Assembly (NCBI RefSeq): GCF_026932795.1
Contig: NZ_JADPVH010000007.1
Span: forward strand, 1 to 64,000
Reading direction: 5' to 3'
DNA length: 64,000 nt
Origin: Paenarthrobacter sp. Z7-10
GTDB lineage: Bacteria; Actinomycetota; Actinomycetes; Actinomycetales; Micrococcaceae
The notes under the pieces were generated by a model. It saw only the letters and a list, made by a program, of their open reading frames with translations. It was not told the origin of the DNA and did no database searches. This document shows, in pieces, positions 1 through 8,044 of this stretch. The first letter of the stretch is position 1. Every line of letters starts with the position of its first letter. The position numbers and the translations under genes are program-made.

Positions 1-205
1 CGGCCAAACCGGAAACCTTCTCCGTCACCGTCGCCTGATCACCGGAAACACTCACCATCACCGAACCACTGGCATTACTGCCATTGATCGCACCCAAATT
101 AGCCTGGTACGACGCGTCACCGGCAGCCATCGCCGGAGCACCCGAAAAAGCCAAAGCACCCAGCGCCAACACCGGAGCCACCAACAAAGCAGATTTCATA
201 TTCAT
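1..205 (-). CDS. Secreted CHRD-like protein, N-terminal part
   Basis: Only the first 68 codons lie in the window; the gene runs off the left edge. The start ATG at 205 follows a perfect AGGAGG Shine-Dalgarno (215-220) with a 9-nt gap. The N-terminus MNMKSALLVAPVLALGALAF is a typical Sec signal peptide, ending near an AMAAGD cleavage region. The mature part (SYQANLGAINGS, then VMVSVSGDQATVTEKVSGL) resembles the opening strands of CHRD-domain proteins, extracellular beta proteins of unclear role in actinobacteria. The rest of the fold, including the usual His-rich motif, cannot be seen, so the family call is tentative; the secreted nature is well supported. Confidence 0.6.
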   Translation of the reverse strand, partial: MNMKSALLVAPVLALGALAFSGAPAMAAGDASYQANLGAINGSNASGSVMVSVSGDQATVTEKVSGLA

Positions 206-351
206 AGAAAACATCCTCCTATATGCATTGGACGCTCCAACACTGGTTGCGCCCCCTTGATTACATAGAACAATTCGCAGTGATACAAAGCACGGATGGG
301 TCCGGACTGAAAATATTTTTCGAGGCTTCTCCAGACGGGAGCAGGGTCGAC

Positions 352-975
352 TCAGACTTTGGACCGGCGGTATCCGCCCTGCTGCGCCGCCCTCTCGGTG
401 GCAAAGCAGATCTCCGGTGCCGTCCGGGTGTAGAAGCGCTGGCCCGGCAGGTGATAGATGTGGCTGGAGGCATTGCCCTTTATGGGTGCCCACGATGGGC
501 AGTTCCAATGACTCACCGGCTTGGAGGAAACCGGCCGCGGAACCACCACCGTCACAACGACTGCCACAGTGCCCGAGGATTTGAGCGTCCCGGTGGCTGG
601 CAGCCGGACGGACCATCGACCAGTGGCCGCCGCATTGAAAGCTGTCCGGAACTGGCCCGTGGAACTCGCCTTCAAAGTTCGAACTGCCGCATTGGGCCTT
701 GCACCATCCGGGTCGAAGTAAACCGTAACTGTCGTCCCAGCGGCCTTTCCCCAAGTCCGTCCGGTCAACCGCTGGGTCTGACCCTGAAGGGTGACTGCCC
801 CATGGAGGGCCACCTTGGCCGGGCCGGCCGAGTAGCCCGCAATGCGGGTGCTCACGGTCGGGGCCGCCTGGGCTGCAGGTGCGGCATACATCGGCAAAGC
901 GAGGGCAAGGGCAGCCGTAAAGGCGAGGGCGTATCGGGGCACCCGACGCACGCGCAATCCGGGGAATTGGTTCAT
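352..975 (-). CDS. Secreted protein with C-terminal PIKGN/IYHxPG module
   Basis: A 207-residue exported protein. I chose ATG 975 because AGGAGAG lies just upstream and the signal peptide (RRVPRYALAFTAALALALPM, then an AQAAP cleavage site) starts here; a longer frame to 1080 adds only unlikely residues. Residues about 45-150 look like an Ig-like beta domain with TVYFDPDG and WSVRLPATGT strands, then a Val-rich segment. The C-terminus carries a compact Cys module (CPSWAPIKGN, IYHLPGQRFY, PEICFATE, GYRRSK) found at the ends of many actinobacterial secreted proteins and nucleases, sometimes called a sunset domain. Function is unknown; cell-surface attachment or ligand binding is a guess. Its leader contains a perfect 24-bp palindrome (991-1014). 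Confidence 0.75.
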   Translation of the reverse strand: MNQFPGLRVRRVPRYALAFTAALALALPMYAAPAAQAAPTVSTRIAGYSAGPAKVALHGAVTLQGQTQRLTGRTWGKAAGTTVTVYFDPDGARPNAAVRTLKASSTGQFRTAFNAAATGRWSVRLPATGTLKSSGTVAVVVTVVVPRPVSSKPVSHWNCPSWAPIKGNASSHIYHLPGQRFYTRTAPEICFATERAAQQGGYRRSKV

Positions 976-990
976 GGGCTCTCCTGGGGT

Positions 991-1014
991 ATCGATGCGG
1001 TTCAGCGCATCGAT
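991..1014 (-). promoter_or_regulatory. Palindromic leader hairpin before the secreted-protein gene
   Basis: ATCGATGCG (991-999) and CGCATCGAT (1006-1014) form a perfect 9-bp stem with a 6-nt loop, directly ahead of the Shine-Dalgarno of the gene starting at 975. A second 6-bp inverted pair (GAGTGA 1016-1021 / TCACTC 1029-1034) and a possible -10 TATAGA (1033-1038, minus strand) lie further up. This could be an operator or an RNA hairpin that modulates translation. Confidence 0.45.
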
Positions 1015-1155
1015 TGAGTGATAAGCCCTCACTCTATAGTCGAAGAGGCCGCGGGCAGGCAGGTTTCCTGACGCAGGCACGCGAAGCTTCAGGCGATGCG
1101 TCGACTAACTGCCAATAATTCCTTTTAACTCCGCAGAGGGTGCGCCCCTGGCACT

Positions 1156-1201
1156 AAAAAGACCCGTCCGAAGCTCCGAAGAGATTCGAACGGGTCTTTT
1201 T
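1156..1201 (-). terminator. Intrinsic terminator after tRNA-Tyr
   Basis: AAAAAGACCCGT on the left pairs with ACGGGTCTTTTT on the right. The arms extend to CGAA/TTCG with one mismatch. The A run at 1156-1160 becomes a U tract on minus-strand RNA, so it fits as the 3' terminator of the tRNA. The T run on the other side makes it usable in both directions. Confidence 0.85.
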
Positions 1202-1220
1202 CCGCACCATTGCTGGTTCG

Positions 1221-1302
1221 TGGCAGATGAGGGATTCGAACCCCCGTAGGCGTTGCCAGCTGATTTACAGTCAGCCCCCTTTGGCCGCTCGGGTAATCTG
1301 CC
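1221..1302 (-). tRNA. tRNA-Tyr (GTA)
   Basis: On the minus strand the 82-nt segment starts GGCAGATT and ends ATCTGCC plus discriminator A, giving a full acceptor stem. The anticodon arm CTGACTGTAAATCAG has anticodon GTA. The long variable arm (class II, as for bacterial tRNA-Tyr) follows, then a T arm with TTCGAAT in its loop. CCA is not encoded. A strong terminator lies about 20 bp downstream. Confidence 0.97.
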
Positions 1303-1474
1303 GCGGCCTGCCGGTCCGGTGTCTGCAACCAGCAGTTATTCCCAACTTGTGGGAGCAATAAAACAATACAAGGGATTCCCCGCAGAATCGAATCGGGGTC
1401 CATCCTCGAAGCCCTCCGGGCGGTTTGGCCGATGCGCGTACCCGCGGCCGGGCGAACTGCGGCGTCTGCGTGTC

Positions 1475-1741
1475 CTAAGCATCGGACTGAATACGGCGGA
1501 CTAACTGCTCTTCGAATCGTCCGGCTTGTTCTTCGCTGACTTGGCCCAGTGCCACCGCCCGGGCCAGATCCGCATGGATGCCATCGATCCTTGATCCGGA
1601 GGACGCGGCGGAAACGGACGACGACGGCGCGGCAGCGGGGGCGAAAGCTGTCACGGCCGCCAGCGCAGCAGCGGCCATGGCGGTTCCTGCGGCCAGCCTG
1701 GCGTTGTGGACTATGTATCGCCGCGGTTTCCCGGTGGACAT
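1475..1741 (-). CDS. Small exported protein of unknown function
   Basis: An 88-residue protein with AAGGGAG about 7 nt before ATG 1741. The N-terminus has basic residues (GKPRRYIVHNAR) and an Ala-rich hydrophobic stretch (about residues 17-38), so it is a likely Sec or Tat-type signal peptide or membrane anchor. The remaining 45 residues are a Ser-rich linker then a polar helix (SRIDGIHADLARAVALGQ, VSEEQAGRFEEQLVRRI). I do not recognise a family. It stands alone between the tRNA and yajQ, divergent from yajQ. Confidence 0.6.
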   Translation of the reverse strand: MSTGKPRRYIVHNARLAAGTAMAAAALAAVTAFAPAAAPSSSVSAASSGSRIDGIHADLARAVALGQVSEEQAGRFEEQLVRRIQSDA

Positions 1742-1947
1742 GTGCTACTCCCTTGATCGTCCCGATTCCCTACTCATGTAACTCTGCCGCGGGGCATTGT
1801 GATCCCGCTTTGCATTCGCTTGAAGCGAACTGTGAATGGCTCCCTGACGGGAAGAGGCTTCCGGTGGCGGCAAAATCGTTAAGATGGATCTGAACAGGGA
1901 GTCCGGGGGCGGCTCCGACCGGACCACCAACCCGTAAGGAGCATTCC

Positions 1948-2436
1948 ATGGCCAGTGAGTCAACATTCGACGTCGTCAGCAAGGTGGATAAGCAGGAAGT
2001 CGCCAACGCGCTGAACCAGGCGCAGAAGGAAATCGCGCAACGCTACGATTTCAAGGGCGTCGGCGCGGAAGTAGACTTCAGCGGCGAAAATATCCTGCTG
2101 AAGGCCAACTCCGAGGAGCGGGTCAAGGCTGTGCTGGACGTTTTCGAAAGCAAACTGATAAAGCGCGGGATCTCGCTGAAGTCCCTTGACGCCGGCGAAC
2201 CTTTCGCTTCCGGCAAGGAATACCGGCTGGAGGCGTCCATCAAGGAGGGCATTGAGCAGGACATCGCCAAAAAGATTAACAAGCTGATCCGCGATGAGGG
2301 TCCCAAGGGCGTCAAATCTCAGATCCAGGGCGATGAACTGCGGGTCAGCTCCAAGAGCCGCGACGACCTTCAAGCCACCATGGCACTGTTGAAGAATTTC
2401 GAGGACGCGGACCTTCAGTTCATCAATTTCCGCTGA
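1948..2436 (+). CDS. yajQ: YajQ family nucleotide-binding protein
   Basis: A 162-residue protein that matches YajQ/UPF0234 over its whole length: the [10 protein letters not shown] start, the QRYDFKG motif near residue 31, [11 protein letters not shown] and [20 protein letters not shown]. The family has two ferredoxin-like domains, binds nucleotides, and in Xanthomonas a member binds cyclic di-GMP; the actinobacterial role is not settled. AAGGAG (1936-1941) precedes ATG 1948. It is cytosolic and appears to be a single-gene unit. Confidence 0.95.
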   Translation: MASESTFDVVSKVDKQEVANALNQAQKEIAQRYDFKGVGAEVDFSGENILLKANSEERVKAVLDVFESKLIKRGISLKSLDAGEPFASGKEYRLEASIKEGIEQDIAKKINKLIRDEGPKGVKSQIQGDELRVSSKSRDDLQATMALLKNFEDADLQFINFR

Positions 2437-2518
2437 CCGGCCGGCTGGCTATTGATGCACCATGGGGCCGGGAATAGAGTTCTGCTTATAACCCTTTCCA
2501 CCCCCACAGGAGCACGAC

Positions 2519-3301
2519 ATGCCCAAACCTGACATCACGCCCGGCTCCCCCTGCTGGATAGACCTGATGACCTCTGATCCGGACAAAGCCAAGGATTTCT
2601 ACGGCCAGCTGTTCGGCTGGACCTACGAGGCAGGGGACGAGGAGAAGTACGGCGGCTACATCACGGCCTTCAAGGATGGCCAGCAGGTGGCCGGAATGAT
2701 GAAGAACGACGGCCAGTCCGGCCAGCCGGACGTCTGGACAACCTACTTGCGCGTTGATGACATCGAAGCATCGGTGGAGTCGGCGACGGCGCAGGGCGGC
2801 CAGGTCTATCTGGCACCGATGGAGGTCCCGGAACAGGGCCACATGGCCATGATCGGGGATGCTGGTGGGGCGGCCGTCGGGGTATGGCAATTTGGCGGCC
2901 ATACCGGATTCCAGATCCATGGCGAGCCGGGCACACCGGTTTGGCACGAACTGCACACCCGCGACTACTCCGCGGCCGTCAAGTTCTACCAGGACGTCTT
3001 TGGCTGGGAGACGGACGTTATGAGCGACACACCAGAATTCCGCTACACCACCCTTGGAGCCGGACGCGACGCGAAAGCTGGCGTGATGGACTCCTCAGCT
3101 TTCCTGCCGGAGGGCGTGCCAGCCAACTGGCAGGTGTATTTCGGAGTTAAAAACACGGACGCGACAATTGAAAGGGCGCTGTCCCTTGGCGCCCAACTGG
3201 TGCAGCCCGCCGAGGACACACCCTTTGGCCGGCTGGCTACCTTGGCGGACCCCACCGGATCCACGTTCAAGATTTCCCAGGAAACAACTGACAACGGCTG
3301 A
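2519..3301 (+). CDS. Two-domain VOC (glyoxalase-fold) protein
   Basis: A 260-residue protein of two tandem VOC domains, about residues 8-125 (PCWIDLMTSDPDKAKDFYGQ) and 135-255 (WHELHTRDYSAAVKFYQDVF). AGGAG lies 7 nt upstream of ATG. The layout and length resemble mycobacterial TB27.3/Rv0577-type proteins, which have been linked to methylglyoxal detoxification, but VOC proteins act on many substrates and the reaction cannot be read from the sequence. It is cytosolic, follows yajQ by 82 bp and converges on the response-regulator operon. Confidence 0.85.
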   Translation: MPKPDITPGSPCWIDLMTSDPDKAKDFYGQLFGWTYEAGDEEKYGGYITAFKDGQQVAGMMKNDGQSGQPDVWTTYLRVDDIEASVESATAQGGQVYLAPMEVPEQGHMAMIGDAGGAAVGVWQFGGHTGFQIHGEPGTPVWHELHTRDYSAAVKFYQDVFGWETDVMSDTPEFRYTTLGAGRDAKAGVMDSSAFLPEGVPANWQVYFGVKNTDATIERALSLGAQLVQPAEDTPFGRLATLADPTGSTFKISQETTDNG

Positions 3302-3306
3302 TGTAC

Positions 3307-3339
3307 TTGGCCGCGGCGGGCGCTCTCCGCAGCGGCCAA
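3307..3339. terminator. Hairpin between convergent genes
   Basis: TTGGCCGC (3307-3314) and GCGGCCAA (3332-3339) form an 8-bp stem in the 74-bp gap between the VOC gene and the response regulator, which converge. There is no U tract, but the position suits a bidirectional terminator. Confidence 0.5.
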
Positions 3340-3375
3340 GCGTTCGGCATCAGCGCGCTCAAGCTCGTCCAGGCG

Positions 3376-4119
3376 CTACCCTGCCGGCTCCACCAGGCCG
3401 GTGTCATAGGCCAGCACAACGGCCTGGACGCGGTCCCGCAAGGACAGCTTCGCCAGGATCTTGCTGACATGCGTTTTAACGGTCTGCTCGGCGATGAATA
3501 ATTCCGCTGCGATCTCCTGGTTGGAATATCCGCGGGCCACCAGGACGAGAACTTCGCGCTCGCGTTCGGTCAGCCCGTTCAGCCGAGCTGAACACTGCCC
3601 GCGCGGCTTCGTCCGGGCGAACTGCTCAATCAGCCGCTTGGTGACGGAGGGTGCCAGGAGGGCTTCGCCCGCCGCCACGACCCGGACAGCCGCAACCAAT
3701 TCATGCGCCAGGGCGTCCTTGAGCAGAAAACCGCTGGCACCGATCCGCAGTGCGTCGTAGACGTAGTCATCGGCGTCGAAAGTGGTCAGCATCAGCACGT
3801 GCGGCGCCGCCTCCCGTTGCGGCTCAATGATGCCGCCGGCGGCACCGGCGGCACCGGCGGCACCCACTGCACCCACTGCACCCACTGCACCCACTGCACC
3901 CACTGCAAGGATTTTTGCCGCGGCCTCCAGCCCGTCCATCACCGGCATTCGAACGTCCATCAGGATCACATCGGGACCCAGCTGCGCCGACAGGGCCACC
4001 GCCTCGGCACCATCCTGCGCCTGACCCACCACCTCAATATCAGGCTGTGCGTCCAGCAGGGCGGCAAAGCCAGCCCGCACCATCGCCTGGTCATCGGCAA
4101 CCAACACACGTATCGTCAT
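3376..4119 (-). CDS. NarL/LuxR-family response regulator with tripeptide-repeat insert
   Basis: A 247-residue DNA-binding response regulator. The receiver domain has the acidic pair DD (9-10), phospho-acceptor Asp55 (VILMDVRMP), the TTFD switch region and Lys in GFLLKDA. The C-terminal LuxR HTH is LTEREREVLVLVARG, then NQEIAAELFIAEQTVKTHVS. It is about 27 residues longer than usual because of a low-complexity run of VGA and AGA triplets after AAKILA, encoded by a 9-bp tandem repeat (3832-3909) between alpha-3 and beta-4. It starts with a 4-nt ATGA overlap with the sensor kinase gene, so the two form a cognate pair. Target genes are not evident. Confidence 0.92.
   Translation of the reverse strand: MTIRVLVADDQAMVRAGFAALLDAQPDIEVVGQAQDGAEAVALSAQLGPDVILMDVRMPVMDGLEAAAKILAVGAVGAVGAVGAVGAAGAAGAAGGIIEPQREAAPHVLMLTTFDADDYVYDALRIGASGFLLKDALAHELVAAVRVVAAGEALLAPSVTKRLIEQFARTKPRGQCSARLNGLTEREREVLVLVARGYSNQEIAAELFIAEQTVKTHVSKILAKLSLRDRVQAVVLAYDTGLVEPAG
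3832..3909. repeat. 9-bp tandem repeat inside the response regulator
   Basis: Two related 9-bp units follow each other: GGCACCGGC copies then TGCACCCAC copies, about eight units in all. On the coding strand they give VGA and AGA triplets. Units are a multiple of three, so copy-number change would keep the reading frame. Confidence 0.9.
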
Positions 4120-5393
4120 CGTCCGCTCCCCGCTTCCGTCGGTGTCAGCGGCAGCGTTGCCGTGACCGAAAAACCGCCGCCACCCACGGGCACGCAGACC
4201 AGTGAACCGCCCACAATATTGGCCCTTTCGCGCATGCCCACGATGCCCTGGCCGCTGTTGGCTCGGTCCAATTGGGCCAGTACAGCACCGATTCCGGATG
4301 GGCCGTTGGAGACTTCCACCTGCAGATTCGGTCCGGTGAGCAGCAGCGAGACAGTGGTCCGCGAACCGGGAGAGTGCCGAATGACGTTGCTGAGCGCCTC
4401 CTGGGTGATCCGGTAGGCCGTCAGAGAGATGACTTCACTGAGACCACTGGCATCGAAGGACTCCGCCGTCGGACCCTCCACGGTGATGCCGGCGGTCCGT
4501 GCTGCGGCCATCAGCTGGGGAATATCCGAAACCCCTGGCTGCGGCGCCAATTCCCTGGCCCCCCGGTCGCTGCGCAAGGCTCCGAGCATGCTGCGCATCT
4601 CCGTCATGGCGCGGCGCGAGTTGGCAGCAATCTCATCAAACTCGTTCTTCAGCGGCGCGCTGAGGTCCGGATGGCGGTACTGCGCCGTCGTGGCCTGCAC
4701 CACGACGATGGACATGCCATGGGCGACGACGTCGTGCAGCTCGCGGGCGATCCGGGCACGCTCCTCCGCCAACCGGCGCATCGACTGCTCCTCCGCGCTG
4801 AGGGTCTTTTCCGCCATCAGCTGCTTCCGGATGTTCTGCCATTGCCTGGTCACGACTGCAGCGACCAGCAGCCCGCCCGAAACCGACGCGTAGACCACCA
4901 CATTAGTGGCCCCTGCCTGCGGAACCACCTCCGGCATGCCGCGGTAATTCACCGCAACCCCGACTCCGATGCTCAGCAGCCAGGTCACCGCCGGCAGGGA
5001 CCAGCGGCTGCGCAGAGCCGCCACGCAGATCACCAGGACCTCGGTGAGCATGGCCACCACGGAGAACGGCATCGGTGCGCGCACCATGGAGTCGGTGACC
5101 AGCGGCAGTACGCCCAGCGGAATCAGCGAAAGCAGTGCCCCGGGCAGTGGACGGACCACTGTCAAGGCCAGCGTCGCGGTGTGGAAGATCGCCATGCCCA
5201 GACCAAACGGCAGCGCCATCTTGTACAGATTCACATTCAACGGGGCGCCGACAGCCAGCAGTGCAAAGCAGGTGGTGACGAACGCCAGCCACGCCCAGCT
5301 GATCTTTTTCAACTGCAGCCGGGGCAGCGCTGCTGCGGCCGATGCCCGCAGTGCCGGCACCGCCGTACCCGGTGGCCGCTTAGTTTCCGGCAT
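4116..5393 (-). CDS. Sensor histidine kinase (HisKA_3 type)
   Basis: A 425-residue membrane kinase. Residues about 30-185 hold five to six hydrophobic segments with no obvious large extracellular domain, so the signal is probably sensed in or near the membrane. The dimerisation/phospho-acceptor helix is ARIARELHDVVAHGMSIVVV with His220. The ATPase has an N box (EALSNVIRHS) and G box (GQGIVGMRERA). This is the DesK/NarX-like class that pairs with LuxR-type regulators, as here with the next gene (4-nt overlap). Its start overlaps the phosphatase gene by 14 bp and lacks a strong ribosome site, suggesting translational coupling. Confidence 0.92.
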   Translation of the reverse strand: MPETKRPPGTAVPALRASAAAALPRLQLKKISWAWLAFVTTCFALLAVGAPLNVNLYKMALPFGLGMAIFHTATLALTVVRPLPGALLSLIPLGVLPLVTDSMVRAPMPFSVVAMLTEVLVICVAALRSRWSLPAVTWLLSIGVGVAVNYRGMPEVVPQAGATNVVVYASVSGGLLVAAVVTRQWQNIRKQLMAEKTLSAEEQSMRRLAEERARIARELHDVVAHGMSIVVVQATTAQYRHPDLSAPLKNEFDEIAANSRRAMTEMRSMLGALRSDRGARELAPQPGVSDIPQLMAAARTAGITVEGPTAESFDASGLSEVISLTAYRITQEALSNVIRHSPGSRTTVSLLLTGPNLQVEVSNGPSGIGAVLAQLDRANSGQGIVGMRERANIVGGSLVCVPVGGGGFSVTATLPLTPTEAGSGR

Positions 5394-6099
5394 GGGATCC
5401 CGGTCCCGTGGACGCGGGGTCGGCCAGCTCGGCCGTAGGTCCGTCCGTATCGGGGTCAGCCAGCTCCGCGCCCGCTCCCTGGCTGGTCCAGCTCAGCACC
5501 CGCCAGCCGCTCTGCGCGGCATCGTCCGCGAAGGACCCCTCCAGGATCACTATTCCAGTGTTGCTCAGGTCGTAGTTTTCGGGATGGGCGGCATCGATAT
5601 TGCTGGCCCGGTACCCGGCCCACGTCCGGATCATGGCACCATGGCTGACCATAGCCACGGTTCCACCATCCGATCCCTTCTCAGCCTCCCGGACCACCGC
5701 ATCGAAGCGCTGCAGCACTTCGGTCCCGGTCGATCCCCCTGGCATCCGAACCTCAAGATCTCCCAGCAGCCAATTCCGCACGGTGCTCAGATAGGCCATG
5801 ATCGAGGGGACGTCACCCTTCATCTCCAGCTCTCCGGCCGCGATCTCGCGCAGGCCGTCCCGCACCTGCACCGTCAGGCCCAAGGCTGCGGCGAGTGGAG
5901 CGGCAGTCTGCTGTGCGCGGGTCTGGGTGGAAGCATACAGCGCCGAGGGCTGCGTGCCTGTAAGCCCTGCGAGCGCGGCCAGCAGCGCCTGTGCCTGCCG
6001 CGCTCCCAAGTCAGTGAGTCCCGGTCCCGGCACAGACGTATCGAGCAGATTGAGGACGTTCGACGAGGTTTGGCCATGGCGGATCAGGATCAGTCGCAT
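5380..6099 (-). CDS. Histidine phosphatase family protein
   Basis: The protein starts MRLILIRHGQTSSN, with the RHG catalytic signature at residues 7-9, and keeps the second His in VAMVSHGAM. I chose ATG 6099, 239 residues, because the RHG motif normally lies within the first ten residues; an upstream ATG at 6153 adds an implausible leader. The family (phosphoglycerate-mutase fold) hydrolyses or transfers phosphate on varied small molecules. The C-terminal 35 residues are a low-complexity Asp/Pro/Gly tail with a repeated ELADP motif. First gene of an operon with the sensor kinase and response regulator; a role in that signalling pathway is not proven. Confidence 0.85.
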   Translation of the reverse strand: MRLILIRHGQTSSNVLNLLDTSVPGPGLTDLGARQAQALLAALAGLTGTQPSALYASTQTRAQQTAAPLAAALGLTVQVRDGLREIAAGELEMKGDVPSIMAYLSTVRNWLLGDLEVRMPGGSTGTEVLQRFDAVVREAEKGSDGGTVAMVSHGAMIRTWAGYRASNIDAAHPENYDLSNTGIVILEGSFADDAAQSGWRVLSWTSQGAGAELADPDTDGPTAELADPASTGPGSHAGN

Positions 6100-6181
6100 A
6101 GCTCCATTCTTCCGTAAAGTCGCAGGGCCCACATATCGCCGCGGTCCGGTCATCGATATTGGCGTCCCGAATGCCCGCTCG

Positions 6182-7453
6182 CTACGGCTCTGGGTGACGG
6201 GCGTCGTAGCGGACGAACCTCGGCTGCCAGCGGGCCATCAGCCATACCGCCGCGATGCACAGGATACCTCCAATCACGGCAGCCATGGCCTCGCCAAAGA
6301 CCTGGCCGGCTCCGCCGGCAAAGAGATCGCCGAGCCGAGGTCCACCGGCCACCACCACGATGAAGACGCCCTGCAGCCTGCCGCGCATGTTGTCCGGCGT
6401 TGCTGACTGCAGGATGGTGGAACGGAACACTCCGCTGACCGAATCCGCGATCCCCGACACCACCAGGGCTGCCACGGCGGCGACAATCCACGGTGAGGTA
6501 CCGGCACCGGCATGGTGGCCGCCAAACGCGACGGCGGCACCCATCCCGGAAATGGAGGCACCCCACAAGGTGATGGACCAGATCACTGCGAGGCCCTGCC
6601 GCCGAATGTGGCCCAGCGGGCCGGAGAAGAGGGCGGCGAGCAGGGAACCGGCCGCAATGGCTGCCAGCAGGACGCCGGCAGTGGTGGCGCCACCGCCAAG
6701 CCAGACCGCTCCGATGGCTGGAAGCAGCGCCCGGGGCATTGCAAACACCATGGCGCACAGATCCACCAAAAAGGTCATCCGGACATTGGGCTTGGTGCCA
6801 AGGAATCGCAGCCCCTCCAGCACGGATTTGATGCCGGCCCGGCGCACCTCTCCCACGGGCGGCAGCGACGGGAGTTTGAACAGCGCCCACAAAGCGGCGG
6901 TGAAGGTCAGCACGTCCACGGTATAGGTCCAGGCGTAGCCAACGCCGGCAACCAGCACGCCCGCCAGCAGCGGTCCAATGGTGGTGCCAAGGCCAAAAAT
7001 AATCATGCTCAACGCATTCGCGGCCGGCAGCAGGGCCGGCCGCACCAGCCGCGGAATGATGGCGCTGCGGGCGGCCTGGTTGATGCCGGCCGCGCCGGAT
7101 TGTGCCGCCACCAGCAGGTAGAGCACCAGCACGTTCTGCAGTCCGGTCCAAGCCTGCACGGCAATGCAGATTGTGATGATCCACAGCACGGCGGAGGAGA
7201 TCAGCGCCACCTTGCGGCGGTCGTGGGCATCGACGATTGAACCGCCGTAGAGACCGGAGATGACCAGGGGCAGCAGGGCGAAAATCCCCAGCAGGCCGAC
7301 GACGAGGGTCGACTGGCTCAGCGCATACACCTGCAGGCTGACGGCGACCACCGTCAGCTGGGTGCCGATCGAGGACAGTCCAAGTCCCAGCCACAAACGC
7401 CGGTAGTCGGCGTTCTCCCGCAGCGGGGTGATGTCAGCCAGGAGATTGCGCAC
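6182..7453 (-). CDS. MFS transporter, EntS-like
   Basis: A 423-residue integral membrane protein with about 12 hydrophobic helices. It has MFS features: a DAHDRRK loop between TM2 and TM3 and a matching PDNMRGRLQG loop in the second half. The arrangement (Y-rich N-terminus DYRRLWLGLGLSSIGTQ) resembles the EntS/enterobactin-exporter branch, but the substrate is unknown. GTG 7453 lacks a Shine-Dalgarno and sits 6 nt after a TAAGAT -10 element (7460-7465), so the mRNA may be leaderless. Divergent from the fur gene. Confidence 0.88.
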   Translation of the reverse strand: MRNLLADITPLRENADYRRLWLGLGLSSIGTQLTVVAVSLQVYALSQSTLVVGLLGIFALLPLVISGLYGGSIVDAHDRRKVALISSAVLWIITICIAVQAWTGLQNVLVLYLLVAAQSGAAGINQAARSAIIPRLVRPALLPAANALSMIIFGLGTTIGPLLAGVLVAGVGYAWTYTVDVLTFTAALWALFKLPSLPPVGEVRRAGIKSVLEGLRFLGTKPNVRMTFLVDLCAMVFAMPRALLPAIGAVWLGGGATTAGVLLAAIAAGSLLAALFSGPLGHIRRQGLAVIWSITLWGASISGMGAAVAFGGHHAGAGTSPWIVAAVAALVVSGIADSVSGVFRSTILQSATPDNMRGRLQGVFIVVVAGGPRLGDLFAGGAGQVFGEAMAAVIGGILCIAAVWLMARWQPRFVRYDARHPEP

Positions 7454-7459
7454 TGGCCA

Positions 7460-7465
7460 ATCTTA
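7460..7465 (-). promoter_or_regulatory. Putative -10 of a leaderless promoter (MFS gene)
   Basis: TAAGAT on the minus strand is separated by 6 nt from the GTG start, which would place the transcription start at the first codon. No clear -35. Confidence 0.4.
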
Positions 7466-7520
7466 GTGGAGGGGCAACGCGAACACATCCCGCTATTGCG
7501 AATTCCTCATAATAAGTGAT

Positions 7521-7532
7521 TGACTGAAGTCA
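7521..7532. promoter_or_regulatory. Palindrome over the fur start codon
   Basis: TGACT-GA-AGTCA ends at the first base of the chosen ATG (7532) of the Fur-family gene. A palindrome at the start of a metalloregulator gene is a candidate autoregulatory operator. The sequence does not match a standard 19-bp Fur box. Confidence 0.35.
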
Positions 7533-7999
7533 TGACGACAAAGGACCGGATTTCGGGCAGGTCATGGGCTGGCCAACTTCATGCCCATGACCGGCGGGTG
7601 ACCAGGCAGCGCCTGGCCGTCCTGGCCGCCGTCGAATCATCCCCGCACGCGACGGCGGAGGCCGTCGCTGAGGCGGCTCGAACCGAACTGCCGCAGCTGA
7701 CCCTGCAGTCCGTGTACGTGGTGCTGGCGGATCTGACCGAGCTGGGAATGCTGCGCCGCATTGAGCCGCCGCATTCCCCGGCCCGCTACGAAACCCGGAT
7801 CGGAGATAATCACCACCACGCCATCTGCACCCGGTGCGGCCGAATCGAGGATGTCGATTGCGCCGTCGGCCATGCCCCCTGCCTGATTCCCAGTTCCAGC
7901 TCCATGACCATTGCGGTGGCGGATGTCCTTTATCAGGGCATCTGCGCCGACTGCGCGGTTCCGGCTGTAGCCCCGGTTCATCCAACGCCTGGTCAATGA
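7532..7999 (+). CDS. Fur-family metalloregulator
   Basis: A 155-residue repressor. It has a winged-helix part (RVTRQRLAVLAAVE, then LTLQSVYVVLADL as recognition helix) and a dimerisation/metal part with DNHHHAICTRCG and GICADC, giving the two CxxC zinc pairs and the His-rich regulatory site. The gene just upstream of the catalase suggests a FurA/PerR-like peroxide or iron sensor that controls it, as in mycobacterial furA-katG; this is inferred from context. A TTG at 7520 in frame is less likely than ATG 7532. No strong ribosome site is visible. The two genes are 45 bp apart. Confidence 0.9.
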   Translation: MTTKDRISGRSWAGQLHAHDRRVTRQRLAVLAAVESSPHATAEAVAEAARTELPQLTLQSVYVVLADLTELGMLRRIEPPHSPARYETRIGDNHHHAICTRCGRIEDVDCAVGHAPCLIPSSSSMTIAVADVLYQGICADCAVPAVAPVHPTPGQ

Positions 8000-8010
8000 A
8001 ATCCAACTCC

Positions 8011-8035
8011 AATCCAATCCAATCCAATCCAATCC
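8011..8035. repeat. AATCC pentanucleotide repeat in the catalase leader
   Basis: Five perfect AATCC units fill most of the fur-catalase spacer and end directly at the AGGAG ribosome site (8036-8040) of the catalase gene. Changes in copy number would alter the spacing between the fur stop codon and the catalase ribosome site. Confidence 0.92.
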
Positions 8036-8044
8036 AGGAGAATA

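Noticed and set aside
1303-1474. Second tRNA next to tRNA-Tyr
   Set aside because: A CGAATCGGGGTCC stretch looks like a T-arm but no matching acceptor or anticodon arms exist.
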